Both the position numbers and the translations under genes were made by a program. A DNA stretch of 64,000 bases from Glaciecola nitratireducens FR1064 (GTDB taxonomy: Bacteria; Pseudomonadota; Gammaproteobacteria; Enterobacterales; Alteromonadaceae): the NCBI RefSeq assembly GCF_000226565.1, contig NC_016041.1:62001-126000 (forward strand), written 5' to 3'. Positions 1 through 10,917 of the stretch are shown here, one piece after another. The number at the start of each line of letters is the position of its first letter. The first letter of the stretch is position 1. The notes beneath the pieces are model-generated. The model was not told the DNA's origin. It was given only the letters and a program-made list of their open reading frames with translations, and made no database searches.

Positions 1-235
1 GTCAAAAGTTTGTATAGTTACAGGTAAGCGTCCTTTATCGGGCAACAACCGCTCACACGCTAGAAACGCGACTCGTCGTCGCTTTTTGCCAAATCTTCAA
101 ACTCACCGCTTTTGGGTTGAGAGTGAAAACCGTTTCGTGAAATTACGCCTTACTACTAAAGGTATGCGTATTATCGATAAGAAGGGCATTGATACAGTAT
201 TAGCTGATATCCGCGCTCGTGGCGAGAAAGTTTAA
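1..235 (+). CDS. rpmB: 50S ribosomal protein L28 (partial, 5' end cut by window edge)
   Basis: Structural protein of the large ribosomal subunit. The reading frame is open from base 2 to the TAA at 233-235. It gives 77 residues starting at what should be residue 2 ([11 protein letters not shown]), so only the first two bases of the start codon are missing. The [12 protein letters not shown] stretch and the C-terminal IRARGEKV are typical of L28. rpmG follows 9 bases downstream, the usual bacterial rpmB-rpmG pair. Identity is very secure. Confidence 0.97.
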   Translation, partial: SKVCIVTGKRPLSGNNRSHARNATRRRFLPNLQTHRFWVESENRFVKLRLTTKGMRIIDKKGIDTVLADIRARGEKV

Positions 236-244
236 GGAATTACC

Positions 245-400
245 ATGAGAGATAAAATTAAATTAGTTTCTACTGCTGGTACTGGTTTCTACTACACCAC
301 AGACAAAAACAAGCGTAATATGCCTGGCAAAATGGAGATCAAAAAGTATGATCCTAAAATTCGCCAACACGTTATGTTCAAGGAAGCAAAAATCAAGTAA
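245..400 (+). CDS. rpmG: 50S ribosomal protein L33
   Basis: Small large-subunit ribosomal protein of 51 residues, the normal length for the family. The translation begins [19 protein letters not shown] and ends with FKEAKIK, both characteristic of L33 from gammaproteobacteria. No zinc-binding CxxC pairs are seen, so this is the zinc-free form. The start ATG follows AAGGAATTACC, which supplies a Shine-Dalgarno sequence. It is cotranscribed with rpmB, and a strong hairpin terminator lies about 25 bases after the stop. Confidence 0.97.
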   Translation: MRDKIKLVSTAGTGFYYTTDKNKRNMPGKMEIKKYDPKIRQHVMFKEAKIK

Positions 401-423
401 TTAACTTGCATTTTGTCTCCACA

Positions 424-449
424 AAAACCCGGCTTTTGCTGGGTTTTTT
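424..449 (+). terminator. Rho-independent terminator of rpmB-rpmG
   Basis: The arm AAACCCGGC, a short TTTT-containing loop and the arm GCTGGGTTT form a GC-containing stem that runs directly into a T tract. It sits 24 bases after the rpmG stop, as expected for the end of the ribosomal protein operon. Confidence 0.85.
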
Positions 450-631
450 GCTTCTAGATTGTTGTTGCTTGCAATGTATTGTTGCTCCATTGAATACATG
501 CAAAGAAATAAGCAATCATGGAGTTAAACCACAAGCAAGAACACAAACTCCCTTGTTGTTAATAAACTCTATTGATCAATTGCGCGTCTACCTGTCTAAT
601 AGGTAAGTGTGCTGTTCTACTTAATAGACTA

Positions 632-1681
632 ATGAAAAAATATTTGTTTTACATCTCTCAAAATTACTCATTTGAAGTTTTGCGCCCTTTACAAAGTGAA
701 ATTTGGCGCCAAGGTGGGGACGTCGCTTGGTTTGCAGAAGATGCTGGCGTTAATGTAAACGTTTCTTTTTTCAGGCCGAATGAGCAAGTACTTACCAATA
801 TTGAAGATGCAATCGCGTTCAACCCATTTGCTGTTTTTGTGCCAGGCAACATGGTTCCCACTTTTTTGCCTGGTTTAAAAGTAGGCATATTCCATGGCTT
901 TGTTGGTTTCAAAAAGCGTAAGAAAGATAATCTAAATTATCATTTTATTATTAGAGATTGTTTTGATTTGTATTGTACTCACGGCGAGTCATCCACTGCC
1001 ACATTTCAAGCACTGGCGAAAAAACATAAGCACTTCCAAGTTATCGAAACGGGCTATTGCAAAATGGATCCGTATTTTTCATCCTTGTTAGCGGACAAAA
1101 AGGTGAATGAAAAGCCAGTGATTTTGTTTAGCTCTACGTTTTCACCAAGAATGACGCAAGCACCTACATTATTGCCATACATCGAAAAACTATCGCACAA
1201 TACAAAATGGAAATGGAATGTGACTTTTCATCCTAAAATGGCGAAAGAAACGGTTGAGGCATACAAGAAGATTCAGCATGAAAATTTAAGCTTTATCGAA
1301 ACAGATGAGCTTGCTCCGCATATGGTTGAAGCGGATTTGATGCTGGGTGATAACTCGTCTATGATTACCGACTATCTGCTGTTGAACAAGCCAGTTGTGA
1401 CCGTTAACAATGAAGCGCCAACGCCGTATTTGCATAATATCACTGACCCAGAACAACTGGAAAGCGCGATAGAATATGCGCTTGCTCAACCCGAAGAGCT
1501 CATGAACGCAATTAGAGACTTCGGGCAGTACACTCACCCGTATACGGACGGTAAGTCGGCAGAGAGAGTTTTGCTCGCTGTCGAGCAAGCTGCACAAAAC
1601 ATGTATAAAATGAAAAAAAAGCCGCACAATTTTATTCGCAACTTAAAAGCCAGAAAGAAGTTTTCTTATTGGAAGTTCTGA
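632..1681 (+). CDS. CDP-glycerol glycerophosphotransferase family protein
   Basis: The 349-residue protein resembles the TagF/TagB-like polyglycerol-phosphate transferases, which move a glycerol-phosphate (or similar alditol-phosphate) unit from a CDP donor to a membrane or surface acceptor. The best sign is the C-terminal signature around residues 238-260 (LGDNSSMITDYLLLNKPVV), which matches the nucleotide-binding D-SS-DY-LLNKP motif of the family. The frame is open upstream to 572, but the ATG at 632 gives the natural MKKYLFYISQ start with no signal peptide. Neighbours include kdkA, a family 9 glycosyltransferase and a Wzi-like protein, which suggests a role in LPS or capsule decoration. 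The acceptor and donor are not determinable from sequence alone. Confidence 0.82.
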   Translation: MKKYLFYISQNYSFEVLRPLQSEIWRQGGDVAWFAEDAGVNVNVSFFRPNEQVLTNIEDAIAFNPFAVFVPGNMVPTFLPGLKVGIFHGFVGFKKRKKDNLNYHFIIRDCFDLYCTHGESSTATFQALAKKHKHFQVIETGYCKMDPYFSSLLADKKVNEKPVILFSSTFSPRMTQAPTLLPYIEKLSHNTKWKWNVTFHPKMAKETVEAYKKIQHENLSFIETDELAPHMVEADLMLGDNSSMITDYLLLNKPVVTVNNEAPTPYLHNITDPEQLESAIEYALAQPEELMNAIRDFGQYTHPYTDGKSAERVLLAVEQAAQNMYKMKKKPHNFIRNLKARKKFSYWKF

Positions 1682-1764
1682 ATAGGGCACCGAACAGGAG
1701 CTCTAGTTCGGCGCAGCAAGATATTAATCTAGCGACAATCTACGGCGTAAAACTAGGGATGTAA

Positions 1765-2244
1765 ATGGTTCGACTATCGCAAAAAGCGTGGAACAACGTG
1801 ATTATCTTTGCCATGTTGGCGATGATCCTCATATTGAATATAAGTAGCTTTAAATCAGATGACTCTGACTTCCCTGTGCCTATTATAGAAGAAGGAGGGC
1901 TCTTACTTAGTTTGCAAATTGATCAATATGTGATTGAACGTGCGGGTCAAACGTGGCGCTTATCTTCTTCGAGCCCCTTAGCAAATGAGCAATCTTTAGA
2001 AGAACGCTCCGATGCCTTAGCTAAGTTAGTCGACAACTGGCAGAGAGCGCTCGTCAAATCACAATATGAGGTAACGGCAGAGGTATTGGAGTCACCCGAT
2101 GTCGTTGTGGTTTTATGGCTAGCGGGTGAACGAAATGGTCTTGTACTACCTATAAAGACGATTAATCAGCAAACTTATTTAATGTTCAACAATGAAGTGA
2201 TGTTATTAGACTTCCCGACAGTTGAACAACTTACTCAGTGGTAA
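1765..2244 (+). CDS. Membrane-anchored hypothetical protein
   Basis: I do not recognise this 159-residue protein. It has an N-terminal hydrophobic segment at about residues 10-27 (NNVIIFAMLAMILILNI), consistent with a signal anchor, followed by a soluble, acidic, mixed alpha/beta domain that would lie in the periplasm. There are no cysteines and no motif I can name. It ends 8 bases before mutM and is probably cotranslated with it. The start is ATG at 1765 after TAGGGATGTAA, a plausible ribosome site. In related genomes a small hypothetical protein commonly precedes mutM, which is the only hint of conservation I can offer. Confidence 0.75.
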   Translation: MVRLSQKAWNNVIIFAMLAMILILNISSFKSDDSDFPVPIIEEGGLLLSLQIDQYVIERAGQTWRLSSSSPLANEQSLEERSDALAKLVDNWQRALVKSQYEVTAEVLESPDVVVVLWLAGERNGLVLPIKTINQQTYLMFNNEVMLLDFPTVEQLTQW

Positions 2245-2252
2245 CTTAATCC

Positions 2253-3065
2253 ATGCCAGAATTACCTGAAGTCGAAGTCACTAAACTGGGTATTGCGCCT
2301 TTTTTGGAAGGCAATGTCATTAGTAAAATTGTCGTTCATCAGCCACAATTGCGATGGATTGTGCCATATGAGGTGCAGCTTGCATGCCAACAAACCATTA
2401 ACTCAGTGACGCGCCGAGCAAAGTATTTATTCATCAACACTGACGTTGGCGCCTTAGTCATGCACTTAGGGATGTCGGGTAAGATGCGGGTGGTTGATAC
2501 GCACCTTGAGCGCAAAAAGCATGATCATATTGAAATAGAATTAATGACAGGTAAGAAGTTAGTGTTTAACGATGCGCGCCGCTTTGGTTCTTGTTTATGG
2601 CAATCGCCAACTGAACCGCCTTTGAAGATATTGCGCTCCTTAGGCCCCGAACCATTGACCGCTGAGTTTGACGCTAAAGTATTGTTTAGTAAATCGCGAG
2701 GCAAGCTGTCGCCAGTTAAGAGCTTCATTATGGACAATGCTGTGGTAGTTGGCGTTGGGAATATTTACGCTAATGAATCGCTGTTTAAGTCAGGTATTGA
2801 CCCACGTAGAGCGGCAGGAAAAGTGAGCCTTAAACGCTACAAATTACTGACAGAGAATATTAAACAGGTGTTAGCGAATGCAATCAGTCAAGGTGGAACA
2901 ACGTTAAAGGACTTTGCCCAAGCCGATGGCAACCCGGGCTACTTTGCACAGCAGTTGCTGGTTTATGGGCGTGCTGGTGAAGCGTGTGAAATTTGTGAAA
3001 CACCTATTCGTTCTGTCGTTATTGGTCAACGTAATACGTTTTACTGTATCCAGTGTCAAAAATAG
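2253..3065 (+). CDS. mutM: Formamidopyrimidine-DNA glycosylase
   Basis: Base-excision repair enzyme that removes 8-oxoguanine and formamidopyrimidines and nicks the abasic site. The 270-residue length is normal. The N-terminus MPELPEVEV contains the catalytic proline (residue 2 before processing) and the glutamate that follows. The helix-two-turn-helix is visible around VVGVGNIYANESLF. The C-terminal zinc finger has all four cysteines (CEIC near residue 248 and CIQC near 266). It is preceded by a small membrane-anchored protein and faces coaD tail to tail across an 79-base gap that holds a perfect palindrome. Confidence 0.97.
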   Translation: MPELPEVEVTKLGIAPFLEGNVISKIVVHQPQLRWIVPYEVQLACQQTINSVTRRAKYLFINTDVGALVMHLGMSGKMRVVDTHLERKKHDHIEIELMTGKKLVFNDARRFGSCLWQSPTEPPLKILRSLGPEPLTAEFDAKVLFSKSRGKLSPVKSFIMDNAVVVGVGNIYANESLFKSGIDPRRAAGKVSLKRYKLLTENIKQVLANAISQGGTTLKDFAQADGNPGYFAQQLLVYGRAGEACEICETPIRSVVIGQRNTFYCIQCQK

Positions 3066-3068
3066 AAA

Positions 3069-3092
3069 GTAGATTTGTAGCTACAAATCTAC
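3069..3092. repeat. Perfect 24-bp palindrome between mutM and coaD stops
   Basis: The half-site GTAGATTTGTAG is followed immediately by its exact reverse complement, with no spacer. It starts 3 bases after the mutM stop and lies about 50 bases from the end of convergent coaD. There is no T tract on either side, so as a terminator it would be atypical. It may still act as a bidirectional transcription end or RNA-stabilising hairpin. Confidence 0.7.
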
Positions 3093-3144
3093 ACTGACAA
3101 ACCTAAGCTTAGTATGATGTTAATGCTTCACTGAACATAACTGA

Positions 3145-5256
<2,112 letters not shown>

Positions 5257-5271
5257 CGCTTGATGCGGTTG

Positions 5272-6114
5272 CTAGGATTGATAGCCTTGCACAACTGACT
5301 TCCAACAATCTTCATCGTAATAATAGGGCGAAAATTTCGCCCTTTGTTTTTCTAGAGAACGTTTAAATCTCGCCAAATTTGCACTTTTCCAAGCGTCCCC
5401 GCTGCGAATTTTGCAACCATCAAAATCCAATAGATACACTTTTATCTGCGTTTCATCACCGCTCTTTACCGATGGCTGGTCTGAAGTTTCAACCGACGGT
5501 GTCTTTTCGCCTAATAATTCTTGTTGTAAAGTTGAGTTGGGTTGTTGCAGCAAGACATTTTTGACATTGATATCGTAGTGACAAGCTTGAAGGTCGTGCA
5601 TTTTGCGCAAAGTCGCACCGATCTGATGCCATACAGAGGGCTCAAGCGCCTGCTGTAAAATGTTGCTGTGCAGTTCTTGAGCGCGAGGAATAGTGCCGGT
5701 AATGATGTCAGCGGTATAGGAAAAGCGAGTGTGCTGTAGCTTTGCAGCTAAAGGTTTTGGAACGTTTAAACCTGCGTCATGTAATTTCGCTAGCAAGCTA
5801 AGCTCTTGATAGGGCCGCGTTTGTGTTACATCACGAAATATAAACTTGTCGGTAGATACCTTAGCAACCAATCCACCGCGATAATAATGACGTAAGACGC
5901 AATTTTCGCCGGATACCGAGAAGAAATAAACTAAGCCGCGGCCAGAAGCGGTATTTGTAATTAAATTTTCAGTCAATAACCAGCTTGGATCGAAGCGTTG
6001 GCATAAGCGGTTCAAATCGTCATTGAGAGTTTCAGGGCATGGCGCCCAAGTGCTTCGCTTAGGCAACAAAATAAACTCATTTGGCCCAACGGAAAAGGTC
6101 TCAATCACTGGCAT
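5272..6114 (-). CDS. kdkA: 3-deoxy-D-manno-octulosonic acid (Kdo) kinase
   Basis: Phosphorylates the 4-OH of Kdo on lipid A in organisms with a single Kdo residue. The kinase-like motifs are present: HYDINVKNVLL (catalytic loop, Asp and Asn) and LLDFDGCKI (metal-binding Asp). The ATG at 6114 is chosen; extension to 6162 would need a TTG and adds a hydrophobic stretch foreign to the family. At 280 residues it is longer than the roughly 240 usual for the family. The excess is a polar, low-complexity insert of some 25-30 residues between the catalytic loop and the metal-binding motif. The neighbouring glycosyltransferase gene is divergent. Confidence 0.88.
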   Translation of the reverse strand: MPVIETFSVGPNEFILLPKRSTWAPCPETLNDDLNRLCQRFDPSWLLTENLITNTASGRGLVYFFSVSGENCVLRHYYRGGLVAKVSTDKFIFRDVTQTRPYQELSLLAKLHDAGLNVPKPLAAKLQHTRFSYTADIITGTIPRAQELHSNILQQALEPSVWHQIGATLRKMHDLQACHYDINVKNVLLQQPNSTLQQELLGEKTPSVETSDQPSVKSGDETQIKVYLLDFDGCKIRSGDAWKSANLARFKRSLEKQRAKFSPYYYDEDCWKSVVQGYQS

Positions 6115-6192
6115 ATTCTTGGTGTGCGCTTCAAAAACTAATAATATGGTGTAACATATCAAAAATCATGTACTTAGCCTAATGGAATTCAA

Positions 6193-7239
6193 TTGAGCCA
6201 AGCTTTTCAACTTTGCATTTTACGCTTATCAGCAATTGGTGATGTTTGCCATGCAGTCGCGATGGTGACGCGCATTCGCAAACATCGGCCTGACATTAAA
6301 ATTACGTGGATTATCGGAAAAATAGAGCATCAACTGCTGAAAGGTATGCCGGGCGTTGAATTTATTGTGTACGACAAAAAAGGCGGTAAAGAAGCGAAAG
6401 AAGCGGTCAAGCAAGCGCTTGCTGGGCGTGTTTTTGATGCCATGTTTGTCATGCAGGTGGCGTTGCGCGCTAACTTGCTGTCTAGTGTCGTCAAAGCGAA
6501 GCGTCGAATAGGTTTTGACTGGGCTCGCAGTAAAGAAGGACACTGGTTATTTACCAATGAACGTATTGAAGCGGTAAAGTATGCCCATGTGCTGGAAGGG
6601 TTTATGGGGTTTGCTGATAAGTTAGGTATTCCCAAAGACGACGCCTTACAGTGGGACATGCCGCTTGATGACGAGGATAAGGAATGGGCAAAAAGCCAAA
6701 CTGAATCTTTAGGTAAGTATGCAGTTATCAGTCCGGCAGCATCGAAGGCAGAACGAAACTGGACTGTTCACGGTTATGTGGCCGCTGCCCAGCATTTGAT
6801 ACAAAAAGGCTATAAAATTGTTCTTTGCGGTGGTCCTGGGCCCTTAGACTTGGCAATTTCAGAGAAAATAATGCAAACGCCCGATATTATCGCATTGAAC
6901 TTGGTAGGCAAAACCAGTCTAAAGCAAATGCTAGCGGTATTAGCAGACGCATCGTTAGTGATAGCGCCAGATACAGGCCCCGCGCACATGGCAACAACAG
7001 TGGGAACGCCTGTGGTTGGTTTGTATGCGCATAGTAATTTTCGGCGCACGGGCCCTTATCTATCTCAAGAATGCGTAGCTTCGGTTTACGATGTTCAAAT
7101 AAAAGGCCAGAAAGGCAAAGAGTGGGTTTATCTTCCTTGGGGTGCGAGAGCGAAGGGTAAAGATTTAATGACGTATTTACTGGTCCAAACTGTACTGAAA
7201 AAGATTGATCGGGCGCTCGGTGAACTAGACACTGAGTAA
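6193..7239 (+). CDS. Glycosyltransferase family 9 (LPS heptosyltransferase-like)
   Basis: Transfers a heptose, or another sugar, from an ADP-activated donor onto the LPS inner core at the cytoplasmic face of the membrane. The 348-residue protein shows the family features: N-terminal ILRLSAIGDVCHA, a mid-protein CGGPGP loop and the C-terminal donor-binding signature APDTGPAHMA at about residues 256-265. The start is a TTG at 6193 (MSQAFQLC); no in-frame ATG fits upstream. It is divergent from kdkA and leads into kbl-tdh after about 100 bases. Escherichia coli also keeps kbl-tdh next to heptosyltransferase genes. Whether it acts as heptosyltransferase I, II or III cannot be told here. Confidence 0.87.
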   Translation: MSQAFQLCILRLSAIGDVCHAVAMVTRIRKHRPDIKITWIIGKIEHQLLKGMPGVEFIVYDKKGGKEAKEAVKQALAGRVFDAMFVMQVALRANLLSSVVKAKRRIGFDWARSKEGHWLFTNERIEAVKYAHVLEGFMGFADKLGIPKDDALQWDMPLDDEDKEWAKSQTESLGKYAVISPAASKAERNWTVHGYVAAAQHLIQKGYKIVLCGGPGPLDLAISEKIMQTPDIIALNLVGKTSLKQMLAVLADASLVIAPDTGPAHMATTVGTPVVGLYAHSNFRRTGPYLSQECVASVYDVQIKGQKGKEWVYLPWGARAKGKDLMTYLLVQTVLKKIDRALGELDTE

Positions 7240-7336
7240 ACAATACTGGACAATGTGCGTATACGAAGTTCATTCACAAAGCGCTGGGCTGCAATAGGCT
7301 CCATGCAATCGCTTTCACTCATTCGAGGGTTAATTA

Positions 7337-8530
7337 ATGTCGCAAGGTTTCATTTCACACATTCAAGCTCAATTAGACGCCGCGAAAAGCGACGGTCTTT
7401 ACAAAAAAGAGCGCATCATTACATCGCAACAGCAAGCCGATATAACGGTAACGAACAATGAACATGTCATCAATTTTTGTGCGAATAATTATTTAGGACT
7501 GGCTAATCATCCTGACTTGATTGCCGCTGCAAAAGCAGGCTTAGACTCACACGGCTTTGGCGTTGCTTCGGTTCGTTTTATCTGCGGCACCCAAGATATT
7601 CACAAACAGTTGGAACAAAAAATTAGCGAGTTTTTGGGTACGGAGGACACCATTCTTTATCCATCTTGCTTTGACGCGAACGGTGGCTTGTTTGAAACGG
7701 TTTTAGAAGCAGACGATGCCGTTATTTCTGATGCGTTGAACCATGCGAGTATTATCGATGGCGTTCGTTTGAGTAAGGCAAAGCGCTATCGCTATGCAAG
7801 TAATGATATGCAAGCGTTGGAAGAGCAACTGATACAAGCAACGAAAGACGGTGCAAGATTTAAGCTGATTGCTACAGACGGTGTTTTCTCGATGGACGGC
7901 GTTATTGCTGACCTCAAAGGCATCTGTGATTTAGCAGACAAATACGATGCGATGGTCATGGTTGATGATTGCCACGCAACCGGGTTCGTTGGTGAAAATG
8001 GTCGTGGAAGCCATGAATATTGTGATGTTATGGGGCGCGTTGATATTCTCACCGGCACGCTAGGCAAAGCATTAGGCGGCGCTTCAGGCGGCTACACTTC
8101 AGGTAAAAAAGAGGTGGTCGAATGGTTGCGTCAGCGCTCAAGACCTTACCTTTTCTCTAACTCAGTTGCGCCTCCTATTGTCACGGCATCTCTGAAAGTA
8201 TTTGACATGATGGCTAATGGTAAAGGGCTTCGTGATGCCTTAATTCGTAACTCAGTGCATTTTAGAACGCGCATGGAAGATGCTGGCTTTACCTTATCGG
8301 GCAAAGACCACGCAATTATTCCTGTTATGTTAGGCGACGCTAAGCTTGCTAGTGACATGGCGGACAAAATGTTGGCACGTGGCATTTATGTCGTCGGTTT
8401 TTCATTCCCTGTTGTACCTAAAGGCAAGGCACGCATTCGCACACAAATGTCGGCGGCACACAGTATTGCGCATATCGATAAAGCGGTTGATGCTTTCATT
8501 GAAGTGGGCAAAGAGCTAGGAGTTATTTAA
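7337..8530 (+). CDS. kbl: Glycine C-acetyltransferase (2-amino-3-ketobutyrate CoA ligase)
   Basis: PLP enzyme that cleaves 2-amino-3-ketobutyrate with CoA to glycine and acetyl-CoA, the second step of threonine degradation via threonine dehydrogenase. The 397-residue length is normal. The PLP lysine lies in [14 protein letters not shown] at about residues 238-251, and VDDCHATGF carries the aspartate and histidine that contact the cofactor. A GAGGG ribosome site precedes the ATG. Its stop overlaps the tdh start by one base (TAATG), so the two are translationally coupled. Confidence 0.96.
   Translation: MSQGFISHIQAQLDAAKSDGLYKKERIITSQQQADITVTNNEHVINFCANNYLGLANHPDLIAAAKAGLDSHGFGVASVRFICGTQDIHKQLEQKISEFLGTEDTILYPSCFDANGGLFETVLEADDAVISDALNHASIIDGVRLSKAKRYRYASNDMQALEEQLIQATKDGARFKLIATDGVFSMDGVIADLKGICDLADKYDAMVMVDDCHATGFVGENGRGSHEYCDVMGRVDILTGTLGKALGGASGGYTSGKKEVVEWLRQRSRPYLFSNSVAPPIVTASLKVFDMMANGKGLRDALIRNSVHFRTRMEDAGFTLSGKDHAIIPVMLGDAKLASDMADKMLARGIYVVGFSFPVVPKGKARIRTQMSAAHSIAHIDKAVDAFIEVGKELGVI
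8518..8529 (+). promoter_or_regulatory. Ribosome binding site deciding the tdh start
   Basis: AGGAG at 8518-8522 stands 7 bases before the ATG at 8530. No comparable site precedes the in-frame ATG at 8566, which would give the canonical Tdh N-terminus. The sequence therefore favours the longer protein. Confidence 0.6.
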
Positions 8531-9594
8531 TGAATTCACCATTAAAAGATGCACAAGCGAAGCAAATGAAGTCTCTGGCTAAGCTACACAGAGAACCTGG
8601 TATTTGGATGACCGACAATCCTGTGCCAGAGATTGGCCCGAACGATTTAATGATTAAAATTCGTAAAACGGCCATTTGTGGCACCGACATGCATATTTTT
8701 AATTGGGATGAATGGTCACAGCAGACGATCCCGGTTCCTATGATCGTGGGTCACGAATACGTAGGTGAAGTGGTTGAAATAGGGCAAGAAGTTGCTGGTT
8801 TTAAACTAGGTGATCGTGTTTCAGGAGAAGGACACATAACGTGTGGACACTGCAGAAACTGTCGTGCGGGTCGCAGACATTTATGTCGCAACACTACCGG
8901 TGTTGGCGTCAATCGACAAGGCTCGTTTGCTGAATACTTAGTGTTGCCTGCGTTTAACGCATTTAAGATACCAGCGAATATTAGCGATGATATGGCTGCT
9001 ATTTTTGACCCCTTCGGTAACGCAGTGCATACCGCATTGTCATTCGACCTCGTCGGAGAGGATGTATTGATTACGGGCGCTGGGCCGATAGGCATCATGG
9101 CAGCTGCGGTTGCAAAGCACGTTGGTGCACGCTATGTGGTTATTACCGATGTGAATGATTATCGCCTCGATTTAGCGAAGAAAATGGGCGCAACACGAGT
9201 GGTCAACGTCGCCTCTGAAAACCTAAAGGACGTCATGGACGAACTTGGTATGACGGAAGGTTTTGATATTGGATTAGAAATGTCGGGCGTGCCTTCTGCG
9301 TTTCGCGAAATGCTCGATAAAATGAATCACGGTGGCAAAATTGCTATGTTGGGTATTCCACCGCAGAGCGTCGCGGTTGATTGGAATAAAGTGATTTTTA
9401 AAGGCTTAACCATTAAAGGCGTTTATGGTCGCGAGATGTTCGAAACATGGTACAAAATGGTAAGCCTGTTGCAAAGTGGTTTAGATTTGAGCCCGATCAT
9501 TACTCATCAATTTAGTGTTGATGAGTTTGCCAAAGGCTTTGAAGTAATGGGTTCAGGACAAAGCGGAAAAGTTTTATTGGATTGGCAAGGATAG
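8530..9594 (+). CDS. tdh: L-threonine 3-dehydrogenase
   Basis: Zinc- and NAD-dependent dehydrogenase that oxidises threonine to 2-amino-3-ketobutyrate, feeding Kbl. Catalytic zinc ligands are in AICGTDMH and GHEYVGE. The structural zinc site is the four-cysteine stretch [15 protein letters not shown], and the NAD fold shows GAGPIGIMA. The 354 residues include a 12-residue N-terminal extension relative to the usual 341-342. The internal ATG at 8566 gives the classical [15 protein letters not shown] start, but the strong AGGAG sits before 8530. Overlap with kbl by one base implies one operon. Confidence 0.96.
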   Translation: MNSPLKDAQAKQMKSLAKLHREPGIWMTDNPVPEIGPNDLMIKIRKTAICGTDMHIFNWDEWSQQTIPVPMIVGHEYVGEVVEIGQEVAGFKLGDRVSGEGHITCGHCRNCRAGRRHLCRNTTGVGVNRQGSFAEYLVLPAFNAFKIPANISDDMAAIFDPFGNAVHTALSFDLVGEDVLITGAGPIGIMAAAVAKHVGARYVVITDVNDYRLDLAKKMGATRVVNVASENLKDVMDELGMTEGFDIGLEMSGVPSAFREMLDKMNHGGKIAMLGIPPQSVAVDWNKVIFKGLTIKGVYGREMFETWYKMVSLLQSGLDLSPIITHQFSVDEFAKGFEVMGSGQSGKVLLDWQG

Positions 9595-9598
9595 AATA

Positions 9599-9949
9599 AT
9601 GGAACAATTTGCACATATTTCAGTACAAGATACGAAAGCTAAGATAGATGCAGGTGCAGCTAAAATTGTAGATATTCGAGACGGTCAATCCTTTGGGCAA
9701 GCTCATATTCCCGGAGCGTTTCATTTGAATAATGACAGTATCCAGCGTTTTATAGATGCGAATGACTTCAACACGCCGGTTATTGTGGTTTGTTATCATG
9801 GTCACAGCAGTCAGCAGGCCGCTCAATATATGTTGCATCAGGGCTTTGAAGAAGTGTACAGCATGGACGGCGGTTTTGAACTTTGGCGAACACAGTTTCC
9901 ATCGCAAACTGGCATTGATACGAATGATGCTTCGGGAAGTAATTCTTGA
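9599..9949 (+). CDS. glpE: Thiosulfate sulfurtransferase (rhodanese) GlpE
   Basis: Single-domain rhodanese of 116 residues that transfers sulfane sulfur from thiosulfate to cyanide or thiol acceptors such as thioredoxin. The active-site loop CYHGHSS has the catalytic cysteine at about residue 65, with the HGHSS pattern typical of GlpE rather than other rhodaneses. It starts 4 bases after the tdh stop and overlaps the next gene by 4 bases. The pairing with glpG is the same as in the Escherichia coli glpEGR operon, but no glpR or glpD is seen. Confidence 0.93.
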   Translation: MEQFAHISVQDTKAKIDAGAAKIVDIRDGQSFGQAHIPGAFHLNNDSIQRFIDANDFNTPVIVVCYHGHSSQQAAQYMLHQGFEEVYSMDGGFELWRTQFPSQTGIDTNDASGSNS

Positions 9950-10917
9950 GTGATTTAGGCAAAGGAGAAGACCAAACAGGGGGTAAAGTAGGTACGCCAA
10001 TTTTAGCCTTCTCTGATAAAAAGCCGGCGCGATTGCTGGCAAATTACCTTATCAGTGCCAGCATTGATGTCCATATTGTTAAGGGAAAGCCGGAAGCTCA
10101 AGAACATAGGCTTATTAGCAATAGTGACGATGCTGGTGAAAAGCTTCACTATCAAATAGTCGTGCTCGACTCAAATGATGTGCCCAAAGCGCTAAAAATA
10201 GCCGAAGATTTTGTGTCAAACCCCAATCAAGGTAAGTACCAACAGGCAGCATGGGAAGTAGGGTCATCTTTTCAGGAGCCGAAACCAGCAGTAAAGCGCT
10301 CTACAAAAAATAACTCAGGTTCAGCGCCATGGATACAAGATTTGAAATCTACCCCCTTTATGTCACTGGTGTTGTTTATTTGTTTGGGGGTTTTTCTTCT
10401 TAGCTATCTTGGTGCGTTCAATTATATTCTGCAGGCTTTGACTATTCGCAGCTTGGACGAACTTGCACAAAGCAATCAGTGGTGGCGGCTGTTTACACCT
10501 GCCTTCATACATTTTGGTGTTATCCACATTGTTTTTAATCTAATTTGGTGGTGGGTATTGGGTTCACAGTTGGAGCGAAGCTTTGGGTCCATCTCGCTAG
10601 CTGTGATATTTGCGATTGCCGCCATTAGCTCCAACGTTGCGCAGCTTCTTGTCTCTGGCCCAAATTTTGGCGGCTTATCTGGTGTCGTATACGCATTATT
10701 TGGCTATGTATGGTGGATAGGCTGGTTGCGCCCAAGTTGGGGGATTGGCTTGCCCAATAGTCTAGTGTATTTTTTGCTGGCTTGGTTAGCCCTCGGCTAC
10801 CTAGAAATACTATGGGTTAATATGGCAAATGAAGCGCATTTATTCGGTTTAATATCGGGGTGCTTGATGGCTCTCGCCACGCATCAGCTAGCGGGGAAAA
10901 AGCGCCCACACAGCTAG
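9946..10917 (+). CDS. glpG: Rhomboid family intramembrane serine protease GlpG
   Basis: Integral membrane protease that cuts transmembrane segments of client proteins. The catalytic serine is in [13 protein letters not shown] at about residue 248 and the catalytic histidine is in [11 protein letters not shown] near residue 299. The [15 protein letters not shown] helix is the usual oxyanion and loop element. The N-terminal cytosolic domain (about residues 1-125) is longer than in Escherichia coli, giving 323 residues instead of 276. The start is TTG at 9946, overlapping glpE by 4 bases, with GGGAAG 7 bases upstream. Its end overlaps convergent fliL-like by 4 bases. Confidence 0.95.
   Translation: MSDLGKGEDQTGGKVGTPILAFSDKKPARLLANYLISASIDVHIVKGKPEAQEHRLISNSDDAGEKLHYQIVVLDSNDVPKALKIAEDFVSNPNQGKYQQAAWEVGSSFQEPKPAVKRSTKNNSGSAPWIQDLKSTPFMSLVLFICLGVFLLSYLGAFNYILQALTIRSLDELAQSNQWWRLFTPAFIHFGVIHIVFNLIWWWVLGSQLERSFGSISLAVIFAIAAISSNVAQLLVSGPNFGGLSGVVYALFGYVWWIGWLRPSWGIGLPNSLVYFLLAWLALGYLEILWVNMANEAHLFGLISGCLMALATHQLAGKKRPHS

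Noticed and set aside
406-606. 66-codon frame after rpmG
   Set aside because: It runs through the rpmG terminator, has no ribosome site and shows no protein-like pattern apart from low-complexity leucine and cysteine.
1690-1711. Hairpin CCGAAC/GTTCGG after the glycerophosphotransferase gene
   Set aside because: Only 6 base pairs with a 10-base loop and no T tract, so not called as a terminator.
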